Assembly (NCBI GenBank): GCA_036897485.1
Contig: JAYMTF010001317.1
Span: 1 to 24,305, forward strand
Direction: 5' to 3'
From: Pelargonium nanum
Taxonomy: Eukaryota; Streptophyta; Magnoliopsida; Geraniales; Geraniaceae
Length of the DNA stretch: 24,305 bases
Shown here: positions 9,768 through 18,600 of the stretch, one piece after another
Position numbering within the stretch: position 1 is the stretch's first letter
Layout: the number at the start of each line of letters is the position of its first letter
Position numbers and translations under genes: made by a program
The notes under the pieces: model-generated
What the model was told of the DNA's origin: nothing
What the model saw: the letters and a program-made list of their open reading frames with translations, nothing else
Databases searched by the model: none

Positions 9768-11170
9768 TTACTGTTGCTTTGCCTTCTTGCGCGCCATAAA
9801 ACGCTCTTTTGCTGCAGCCAATGCATCTTGAGTTCTTTTATGATGATCGCTCTTTGGTTGATCAGTGGATGGTTGATCGGGTAATCCTTTTTCTGTTACC
9901 GGTGCACTGGAAACCGGATTTGCTTCTGCAGAATCAGATTGTCTCTTAGAATGGGTTGAAGTTACACCTTCACGTCCCTCTTTCTCCGGATTTGCTTCTG
10001 CAGACTCAGCGTTTGTCAGTGAAGGACCCTTCTCTGATGTACCAGCAGCTACCTTTTCTTCATCTTTCTCTGACCTCTCCGACTCTGCCGGCTTTTCTGG
10101 CTTCATCAACTCAGCCCGCTTCTCTCTCTTTGATTTCTCTCCACCAAATGCAACATTCTTTTCAAGATTGAAGTAAAAGTCGCTAATGTCGCCCTTTTTG
10201 GTAACCTAAACATTGAACTATATTAGCGATTGCACTCAATTACAAATTGTACAATAAACTGCATAAGAAAGAAACTGAGCATCATAAAATTTGAAAAACA
10301 CATACATCGTCTTTCTCCTCTTTAAGTTGACGAATCCGTTCTTCCTCCATCCATTTGGCCTGTTCTGCGAGTTTCTTTTTGTAAGAACTTGTGACAAATT
10401 TGTCCTTGTCTGCATAGAGGTGATCTTCTTTGCTTCTCTCTTTAACAAGCTTTCTCTCAAAAATAATTTCATGTTCTCGCTGTCGCTCTTCTGCTTTTTT
10501 CATCAAATTGAGGATATATTTTGGCTGCAGCAGCAAAGCCACACACTGATCAGTTACACTCAATATGTTTTTCCATGTCGTGGAAACACAAGACCACGTC
10601 ACAACAAGAAAGACAACACTACATAATATTACTTTAAAATTACTTGACGATTGTGGACCTTCTGCTCCACATTTCAATCACAGTGTCATTTTTTCAGTTA
10701 GTTTAATAAACAATCATAATTTAATATGAACCAGATAAGAGAGATCATTAGAGACTCTACAAGCCAAACAATATGTATACCTTTTTCTCTTCTCGATCTT
10801 GTGCTCGAGGAAGAATGGTTTTTTGCTTCATTTCATCATAAACTCCATCATAATCAAACACCGAGGGATCCTCTTCCAAGGCTTTCTTATGTTGCTCCTC
10901 AATCTAGAAAAAAGAAATAGAAAAACATGAAAACCGAGTGCAATTAAAAGAACATTTCAAACAAGCGAAGAAAAGAAAGACACAAGCCTATGGATTCCCA
11001 CTCACCTCCTTGAGAGCCCTGTTCCTGCTAGCCTGGCGAGCAATCTCTCTCTCCACATCATCTTCATCCTCGTCACGAAATCCCCGAGGAGGAGGAGGGA
11101 GAGGAGGTCTTGTTGGCTGCTTCTTCTGCTGGGATGGTGGAACCCTAAGGTTCAAACCATACCTCTTCAT
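9768..11170 (-). CDS. NSRP1: Nuclear speckle splicing regulatory protein 1-like (DUF2040/CCDC55)
   Basis: Four coding exons (transcript order 11170-11006, 10903-10781, 10524-10306, 10205-9768), all in phase 0 with GT..AG introns, give 314 residues, a normal length for plant members. The N-terminus MKRYGLNLRVPPSQQKK and an acidic segment (32-41) are family hallmarks. The DUF2040 coiled-coil follows: IEEQHKKALEEDPSVFDYDG (56-75), PKYI (97-100), a very basic helix with REHEIIFERKL, DKFVTSSYKKKLAEQAKWME, and after the last junction SDFYFNLEKNVAFGG. The C-terminus is a low-complexity Lys/Glu/Ser tail ending KKAKQQ. Human NSRP1 is a nuclear-speckle protein that affects alternative splice-site choice; a similar role in plants is inferred. 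SAEANP occurs twice in the tail from a ~20-bp DNA repeat (9912 and 9986). The leader contains a large intron (11198-12410). Confidence 0.93.
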
Positions 11171-11187
11171 TTCACCACCTTCTTCTA

Positions 11188-12410
11188 GTTCCTCTTACTG
11201 CAGCAGAAGACAAAAGACGATTTCAATACTTCACACACTCGTTCGGTTCAATTTGAAACAAACTTGTCTTTTACAATCTATTTGTGTCATGAACAGGTTC
11301 AAATTCTGGATTTTGGTTTAACTAAGACACAGCTAGTATCATTCAGTAGGTTCTTTATCCCTCTTTCAAGTTCCACATTAAAGCTTCTCACTTGACTTGC
11401 CTAACCAATTTGCAAATTTCTCTAGCATTTAGATTTTAGACAATCAAACGACAGTCTGGCCAAGTAGTTACACAAACTTACAACATCAACAAAGCCAATT
11501 CCCAAACAATGTCGGGGTTGGCTAGTTACACAAACTTATAGATAAATCAATTAAAGAAAATGTAGAAGCTTAACTCAAACACAAACACGCATATCCCATT
11601 ACATAAAAACCTAATTGATGTCTTCTCCCCCAGAATTGCACACTCCCAAAATATATCAAGCTCACAAAACACCAAACCAACCAATATAAACATAATCTTC
11701 CAGAGCCTCAATAAAACCAAATGAAATTTTCAATAAATTGATCCATAAGGATATCCAAACACACCCGTTCAGATTTCCAAACAGAGGTCAAACTTCAGAC
11801 CACAAAATATTTAATTAAATCAAGTTCCTCTAACTACAGCAGAAGATGAGAGACTGTTTCAATACTTCACACTCTTTACATTCAAAATTTGGGTCACTAA
11901 CAAGTCTACATTGCGGTCTTCTCTGGTTCAAATAAGATACAGTTCGTATTGTTTAGTAGTTTCTCTATCCTCTTTAATCTTTATTAACTTCCACATACAA
12001 GTTAAAGGCTTAAAGCTTCTCACTCAACTCGCCTCATCAGATTTAAATCACCTAAATCAAATACAGAAAATGTGCCCTAGTGTCTCAAACACATCACCTA
12101 AATCAGATTTAACCTTATCACTACAAAGAAGCTTAATTTTACCTAACATAAAACCCTAATTGATGGTTTCTCCCCAAAAAAATTCAAGCTCACAAAACAT
12201 CAAACAAACCAATGCAAAATTTGTCCTCCATAAAACCTACTGAATTCTTCAATAAATCGATTCATGCGAATCTCATAACCCAAACCGAAAATTATTCAGT
12301 TAAATCAACAAAAGACCAATAATTTTCTGATGTATCCAAACATATGAACAGAAATCTTATAATATATATATATAACGTTGCTGAAAGAGATATGAATTCC
12401 GGAAACTTAC
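11188..12410 (-). repeat. 5'UTR intron of the NSRP1-like gene built from a ~636-bp tandem duplication
   Basis: The leader intron runs on the minus strand from donor ACG|GTAAGT (12410) to acceptor CTGCTGCAG (11198). On the plus strand, 11188-11823 and 11824-about 12400 share, in order, TTCCTCT(t/a)ACT(g/a)CAGCAGAAGA, TTTCAATACTTCACAC, TTAAAGCTTCTCACT, CCTAATTGATG followed by TCTCCCC, AAGCTCACAAAACA-CAAAC and TTCAATAAAT-GAT. The repeat starts just outside the functional acceptor, so a second acceptor-like TGCTGTAG is present at 11834 in the distal copy. Confidence 0.85.
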
Positions 12411-12507
12411 CGTTGCTCTGAGCTCCGGCAGTCGCCGGCGTCGGTAGATCGGTGGTGTAGCGGTTTGGCTTCGCAATCCGAAGAGGGCGTCGATGCGTAT
12501 TTTTATA
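12411..12507 (-). promoter_or_regulatory. Core promoter and leader exon of the NSRP1-like gene
   Basis: On the minus strand TATAAAAAT (12507-12499) is followed about 30 bp later by a likely start near 12475. A GC-rich leader exon then ends at the donor GTAAGT (first base 12410). The exon is non-coding up to the ATG at 11170. The transcription start is estimated only from TATA spacing. Confidence 0.6.
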
Positions 12508-12512
12508 AAATT

Positions 12513-12907
12513 CCTCACTGTTTTAAAACCGGACCGGACATCGAACCGCTCACCTCACCGGGTTGCCGTCGGCCGGGTCAACCGGGTCGGCCGGCCGGGT
12601 CACTATATTTAATTAAATATTATATACATATATATTTAGGTATGTATACTGGTATTGGTATATAGTTGTTTCTAATTTGTTTTATTTTAATTTCTTCTTG
12701 GAAATGGGCCTATTTTGTTTTTCATTGTTACTGTTGAACTTGGGCTATCTATGGGCTAGTTCATAGGAGGATTTAAAACATGGGCTAAACACCTAAATTC
12801 TCAAAAACCGGTCTGGATAGTCAACCCGGTTACCGGTTTTGACCGGGTCACCGGGTTGTGTACTGACCGGACCGGTGAGGCCACCGGGTCCTGGTTCAAA
12901 TGTGAGG
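12513..12907. mobile_element. GC-armed inverted-repeat element in the divergent promoter
   Basis: The left arm (12513-12603) and right arm (12803-12907) are dense in CCGG, CCGGGT and ACCGG words, in sharp contrast to the AT-rich interior. The outer ends mirror each other: CCTCACTGTTTTAAAACCGG at 12513 and, reading inward on the other strand, CCTCACATTTGAACCAGG from 12907. This is the architecture of a small non-autonomous DNA transposon, of a CCGGGT-rich type common in plants. I see no clean target-site duplication, so it is old or the ends are slightly misplaced. Confidence 0.55.
12705..12786. promoter_or_regulatory. Cluster of four site II (TGGGCY) motifs
   Basis: TGGGCC lies at 12705-12710 and TGGGCT at 12741-12746, 12752-12757 and 12781-12786, all in the same orientation. 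TGGGCY elements are known binding sites of TCP factors in plant promoters of growth-related and organellar genes, and often occur between divergent genes. They sit between the TATA boxes of the minus-strand NSRP1-like gene and the plus-strand 81-aa gene. Confidence 0.6.
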
Positions 12908-12926
12908 GTATTATAGTAATTTCAGT

Positions 12927-12936
12927 TATAAAAAAT
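12927..12936 (+). promoter_or_regulatory. TATA box of the 81-aa protein gene
   Basis: TATAAAAAAT precedes a likely transcription start near 12960. The leader exon then runs to the donor CCT|GTGAGT at 13039. The upstream distance to the opposite TATA box is about 420 bp. Confidence 0.55.
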
Positions 12937-13038
12937 AAGTGTGTATATATATGTACAGTTATTTATTTCCGCCACAAATTTAAGTCTGAGAAACCCAGAA
13001 ACTCGTCTCTGCTTCGAGCTTCGATCGCGACACTGCCT

Positions 13039-14363
13039 GTGAGTTTTTTTTTTTTTTTTTTTTTTGTTTCTCCAAAATTCAGATTTCTATTGGTGGAATT
13101 GCGAAGAATTATAATTTGATTTTTGGTTTGAAAGGACCTTGTTTCAAATTTCGGAAAATTGTTTGATTTTTCGAATTTTGGAAGATTGTTCGATTGATTC
13201 GAGCTCAATGGCTTTCTATTATCACAATGAATTGTAAAATTTATGGGGTTCATGAGCTATCTGTCAGCTCAGTTCACAGCACATGCTAAGATTTGGGTGT
13301 CTGCTTCAAAGATTATGAGAATTAAAGATGGAGTTTTTGGTAATGTTAATTTCTAGGCTTCATATACAGCAGATGAGAATTGAGCAATGCACATGCTAGA
13401 AATCACCAAAAACTAGACTAAATGATCTTATCGAAAACTATAGAAACTCTTATTATTTTCTAGAAATTGACATGAAGCTACTCCTGCTCCTACAAATTGT
13501 TGAAGCTTGTGATTATGATAGTTGCTGTGTACGCTCGTGTTTGGTATTGTTAATAAGTAATCTATGGTTGTTCACTTGTTCCCATCTTGTTATGCATCTC
13601 TATTGTAGATTATGAAAAGTATCGTCGTAGTTTTTGCCTCTGGAATGTGCAAGAAGAAAGTGTTTTTTCTTCTTTGTCTTGTGAAACATATGTGATTTCT
13701 TGTCTGCCAAGCAGGGAATTGACACTAGTTTCATTTTTCGAACTGTTTGTTACCGTAAATGCGAACTTACCTCTGGACTATGGGAGTGTGGAGGGATTAT
13801 ATATTATGGTTAGCGTGTATTGTATGGTGGCTTTAATTTACTTCAGGAGCCTTTATCATCACAATTTGGTGTTTTTGTTTCTCGTATCTTAGATCGGTAA
13901 ATAATTATGTTGAATTTATTTGTGTTAAGAGGTGCATGCTTCCCAAGTGTTGGGTAGGGTTGTGTGAAGGTTGGATTGGTGTTGGGTAGATCGGAGTTTG
14001 TAGTTTGTTATTTAAGGTAGCTTTTGGATCAAAAAATTGGAATGAGAATGGGAATGGGAATCCAAAGCCATTTTCATGAACAAAAAAGGTCCAAATCCAA
14101 ACATGAATGACGGAAATCTCATTCCCATTCTAATTCTTGATTACCATTCATGAATCAAAATTCTAATCCAGACACTACGTAAGACTTTCCATTGAGATTG
14201 TCCCAAACCTTTTTGTAGCATGGTGAAACTTCAGTTGTAATGCAACCAATATAAACTAGTCTTGTACTGCAAATAGTATTGAGATAGCAAGTTGATAGTA
14301 TTTTGGATCTTTTGTCCGTCACTGAAGCTGCTTCTTTCTCGCTGTTTTGTTGAAGGTGGCTAG
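13039..14363 (+). other. 5'UTR intron of the 81-aa protein gene
   Basis: A donor GTGAGT at 13039 is followed at once by 22 consecutive T residues (13044-13065). Two acceptors are possible just before the ATG: TTGTTGAAG ending at 14355, preceded by a pyrimidine tract, or GGCTAG ending at 14363. The intron is about 1.3 kb, AT-rich, and contains the MITE at 14015-14180. Small ORFs inside it (for example 13587-13892) have no family resemblance. Confidence 0.6.
14015..14180. mobile_element. MITE of the AGGTAGC family (family M2), in a leader intron
   Basis: The left end AGGTAGCTTTTGGATCAAAA and the right end, read on the other strand as ACGTAGTGTCTGGATTAGAA, form imperfect terminal inverted repeats. 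Inside, TGGAATGAGAATGGGAAT is mirrored by ATTCCCATTCTAATTCTTGA. The same ends occur at 20279-20434. No coding capacity. Confidence 0.65.
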
Positions 14364-14375
14364 CTACATTCGACC

Positions 14376-14621
14376 ATGGGAAACAAACCTGTGAGAGAAG
14401 AGAGGATAGAAGAAAGGGGAGAGATTCTTTTGAAAATTGTGCCTCCTTTGAACCGTAGTTACATCCGGTGGCTTGCCCGGGATCTGGAAAGCATTCAACG
14501 CTTTACTCCAACAGAACCTCGTGCAATAACACCCCCTGATCATTATATCGAGTACATGCGCTTGAACAGGTGGTTGGATGTGGACATGGACGATCCCGAT
14601 CTGTCCCATTTATTCAAGTAG
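14376..14621 (+). CDS. Small conserved plant protein of unknown function (81 aa)
   Basis: A single coding exon with a favourable start context (GACC ATG GG). The 81-residue product is highly charged. It starts MGNKPVREERIEERGEILLK, continues with an amphipathic VPPLNRSYIRWLARDLESI stretch, a TP-rich middle (residues about 44-54), DHYIEYMRLNRWLDVD and an acidic end DDPDLSHLFK. There is no signal peptide or membrane helix, so it is probably nuclear or cytosolic. I recall near-identical short uncharacterised proteins in other plants, but cannot name a domain. The gene has its own TATA box, a leader intron and a 3' region with AATAAA near 14823. It is divergent from the NSRP1-like gene and upstream of E2F. 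The opposite-strand frame at 14364-14609 is a shadow. Confidence 0.8.
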   Translation: MGNKPVREERIEERGEILLKIVPPLNRSYIRWLARDLESIQRFTPTEPRAITPPDHYIEYMRLNRWLDVDMDDPDLSHLFK

Positions 14622-15382
14622 CTATAGGAACTTGTGCTATTTTCACTTGTATAAATTGCAGTTTCATATTGTGTTGGATTCATGTATTGGTGTGGATTTG
14701 TGATGAGAAAACATGTTTTCTTTTCAACATTTGCATTTTTGCTTGATATTCTTGTCTATAAATTGGTGCATTGTGGACAGTTTTGGTATGTAAAAATTAA
14801 AATATTGTAGCTGAACTTGTATAAATAAATATTTGGGGAGAATCAGCAATTTATTTCTTTAGGCCTAATTCGACCACAAGTTTTGAGCCTTAGAAGCCCA
14901 TGAACTGGTGTGTTATAGCTACATGGGCTAACACGAACCCAAACATGAAACATTTACCTATACGGTTAAGTTAACACAAAGTTTCACTCAACAAGACTGA
15001 CATGTGAGACACGATGCATTTCAACATGTTTGTCGTGACTTGATCCGAAGCGACTAAATATTATAACACGACTCTAACACACTTGGAAAGTACTTTTATA
15101 CTTAATAATTGTATGTGTATTACCCTTAAAATGCAGTTACTATACCTTTACTTGCCTTAAAAGTTAAAATGTCGAAAATGCAAGATCAGGTCTCACTGAT
15201 AAATTTCATTGTAAAGGAAAAACTATTTATTTGATCACTAAGTTAGATTTCTGATAGTTAAGACTTAAGATAGACTAATTATATGAATATGGATAATTTT
15301 TTATTGAGTTATATAATTAAAATAATTTTATGTACCATTTTTCATTGGTTAATTATTTACCAAAAAAAATAAAGTAAATAAA
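14622..15382. other. AT-rich spacer between the 81-aa gene and E2F
   Basis: The first ~200 bp are 3'UTR with AATAAA near 14823. From about 14870 to 15080, GGGCTAACACGAACCC, TTAAGTTAACAC, TGTGAGACACGATG and ATAACACGAC resemble a decayed hAT-like MITE body related to the one near 5680. The rest is very AT-rich, with nothing recognisable. Confidence 0.45.
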
Positions 15383-15628
15383 TATAAATATTTATGGCGT
15401 TATGTTCATAAATCATATTAACATAAGCTTTTGTTCCCTCCACATCTATATCCGAACCCTTCCTCTTTCCCTCGTTTTCTTCCATTTTCTCTCTCCCGCT
15501 TTTTTCATTTTCTCTCTTCCCAAACACCAGATCTCAACTTCCAATTCCTCCCCAAACCCATACCTCCATTTCCCAATTCCCTCAAACTCTCAAGATCCTC
15601 GCTTTCTCTCTCTCGGTCGTTGTTTTTG
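15383..15628 (+). promoter_or_regulatory. Core promoter and pyrimidine-rich leader of the E2F gene
   Basis: TATAAATA at 15383-15390 suggests a start near 15415 and a leader of about 210 nt. The leader is strongly pyrimidine-rich (C/T runs from 15440 to 15625), as in many plant genes. It contains TCTCCCGC at 15492-15499, one base from the E2F consensus TTTCCCGC. No in-frame ATG precedes 15629. Confidence 0.5.
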
Positions 15629-18600
15629 ATGTCAGGTTCGCGAGCTACGGCCACGGCCACGGCCGTACAGCCGCCGTCGCAGACCTTGAAGAGGAAGCTA
15701 CCCTTTTCCTCTACGAAGCCGCCGTTCGTTCCTCCTGGAGATTACCACAGCTTTGGTGTCGATCCGTCTCGTGTCGCTGATCGAGTATCTGAGGGTATTG
15801 TTGTCAAATCTCCGGTGAGTTTCTCTGCGGCTCTTGGCTCTCTGATTTTGGACCTTTTGGTTATGTGGGCTCTGTGTTTGGGTGAGTTGTACAAAGATCT
15901 ACTTATATTGGGTTGTTTTGTAATTGGGTGAAAAATTGGCGGGAGACTGAATTGGGTTGTTCTAATTTTGCCTATTATACTTTAATTGGTGATCAGAATG
16001 TAGTATTGTTGTGTGTTTTGGGTAAAGTTTGGTCCTTTAGGTTAGTGTGGTAAATGGGTTGGATTTGATTGTTGAAAAATGTGATTTTGTTGAATCTTAG
16101 TAAGCTTCACTTGCTACAAGAATGCTAGTAATTGGGTTCAGTCAGTCATCAGTAGCTGGAATTGTAGTTCACTTCATTGTGTTTAACATGATCAAGGCAA
16201 TTTGTAGAGGACATTGGGTTAGAGACAGTACTTAACATTGTATATCGCAGTTAATTACAGCGACACAATTGTTGAAAGTTAGCAACAGGGTCAGGAAAGA
16301 AGTACAGTCCTTAGTGCTTGTAGTCTGCAAAATGTTTAAGCTTGCAAGAGAACTATAACTGTTGCGGCGGGTCACTCTATGCAGTTCTTCTTTGCTCATG
16401 CTGACTTAGTATACTTACCTATTTATAAATGTATGTTCTTCACTAGAATGTGCTACTATGTTTGTTATCGTTTTTCTTTCAACAGTCGAAAAAAGTTCAA
16501 ATCTGCAACTACCTCCCCATTTTTCTTAACATGCTGACATAATTTCCACCTATGTCCCATATGGCACTAGCTGAACACTGCTTGATTGATTACTCTAGTG
16601 AAGTTTTATGTGGCCATATTCACACAAATATTGTCATTGTGGGACTTGGCTATGTATCTCAGGAAACCCAAGTTTAATGGTCTAGTCCTTCATTCTACCA
16701 TTAGTGTAGTTTCCTCGTTATCTCGGCCTTCACAAGTATCACTTGTTCTCTTATGCATGAGAAATTGTCAAGTACCAAGGGCCTTTGTATCCATATTTGT
16801 AACTCTGTAACTTCTTTTGAAAGGGAGTGATGTGCATGCTTAAGCTGGCCTTATGATGATCTCTGGGTCAACATGATTTTAGCCTCCTTAGCATATTGGT
16901 TTCCATCATTCTAGGTTCAGATATCTGCTCCGCCCTCACTTGTATTGATCATAGTGCTCATAAGAATTGTCTACTTAGGATCTGGCTACCATTGTGTTAA
17001 GCTAATCACATGCTAACAGATAACACATTTTATGGTTCAGAAACCTGATTTTTATAATCACTATCACCTTTTTATGCATTTCATTTTAACAGTATGCATA
17101 TGGTGTCCATGTATTTTCCAGCCACCTGCATGTTTGGTATGATTTCCCTGGAAAGAAGTCTTTGATGCCTTCCTAATTCTATGTCTGATTTTACTTGTTC
17201 TAATCGTGAGTTGGAAAATTTGAATGGTGGTTGGTAGTCATTAAAGCGGAAGAACGAGACTGCAGATTATGAAGCCGAGTCTAACGGGACTCTTGCTCCT
17301 GGCTACACTGATGTAGTTGACAGATCCCTGCAGACACCTGTATCAGGAAAAGGAGGCAAGAAAAACAAAGCTTTCAGGTTGACAAAGTGTAGCCGATATG
17401 GACCTCAAACCCCCATTTCAAATGTTGGTGAGTATTGCCATCTAAGCTTATAGTCGCGTCCTCTTATTATATTATAATCGAACATTGGTTCATTGAGCCA
17501 TCATATTCGAAGGTTTCAATAGAAACTTTCTTCCACTTTTAATAATTAATATCCCCCTCTTCCCTCTCCTTCAACTATATTGATACAAATGGAAAAAGAG
17601 ATAAAGGTTCACTATAGACTTGCTTTAACTTTGTAGGTTCTCCATCTGACAATAATCTCACTCCAGCCGGTTCTTGTCGTTATGACAGCTCTTTAGGTAA
17701 CTAAATCATAGCTCCCTTTATACAGCTTATAGTATAGATAAAGTTCTTTAATAAGAGTGGTAGTATTGTCCTGTGCTCTCATGCAGGTCTCTTGACAAAA
17801 AAGTTCGTCAATTTAATCAAACACGCAGAAGATGGTATGCTTGACCTAAATAACGCTGCCACCACCTTGGAGGTAATATTTGACATTTTGTTCCATACTT
17901 CCATTTATATCATGCATCAGTAGCACAAAGTTACAGTATTTGAATGTTCTCTCCGCTCATAGGTACAAAAGAGGCGGATATATGACATTACAAATGTCCT
18001 TGAAGGAATTGGTCTCATAGAAAAGAAGCTAAAGAACAGAATTCAGTGGAAGTATGACCATGTTTCTTAATATTTATTTATTGACTTCAACTAACTTTCA
18101 TAATCATTGACCTCTGAAATAACCGAGTATCTATCAATTGATTGATTAGGGGATTGGAAGCCTCAAGGCCAGGGGAGATCCAGGAAAGTTTTTCTAGTTT
18201 ACAGGTACACAAGTAAATTACTGGTGTTTTTACATTGATGTGTATATTTAGATGTTTGTACACAATCTTAGCTACATAATTTATGATTTTTTCTGGATGA
18301 TATGTGTTTTGTTAGTTTGAATTACGAGCCACATTGCTATGGTTTCTTTTTTCATCTCTTGGATGTGTAGATAGGATCTACATTGGGGTCCGTCTAACTA
18401 TTTAGTATGATGATTATATATGCAGAGTAATGCAAATCAATTTAAACATAACGTCCAATTCTTTTCTTCATTTTTTCCCTGCTGGTATAGGATTTGGACT
18501 TACTGGTAATTTTCTCTTTGCAGGAAGAAGTTGAGAACCTTACCCTTGAGGAGCGCAGATTGGATGAACAAATAAGGTTATTTACTTGTGTTGCGGTTAG

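Noticed and set aside
10291-10626. 111-codon plus-strand frame over NSRP1 exon 3
   Set aside because: Antisense shadow of the Lys/Glu-rich coiled-coil exon.
12963-13253. 96-codon minus-strand frame in the leader of the 81-aa gene
   Set aside because: Its poly-Lys run is just the antisense of the 22-T tract; no family resemblance.
15431-15628. Upstream extension of the E2F frame
   Set aside because: It begins with TTG, not ATG, lies in the pyrimidine-rich leader and encodes a Pro/Ser/Phe low-complexity string; the first ATG (15629) gives the expected E2F N-terminus.
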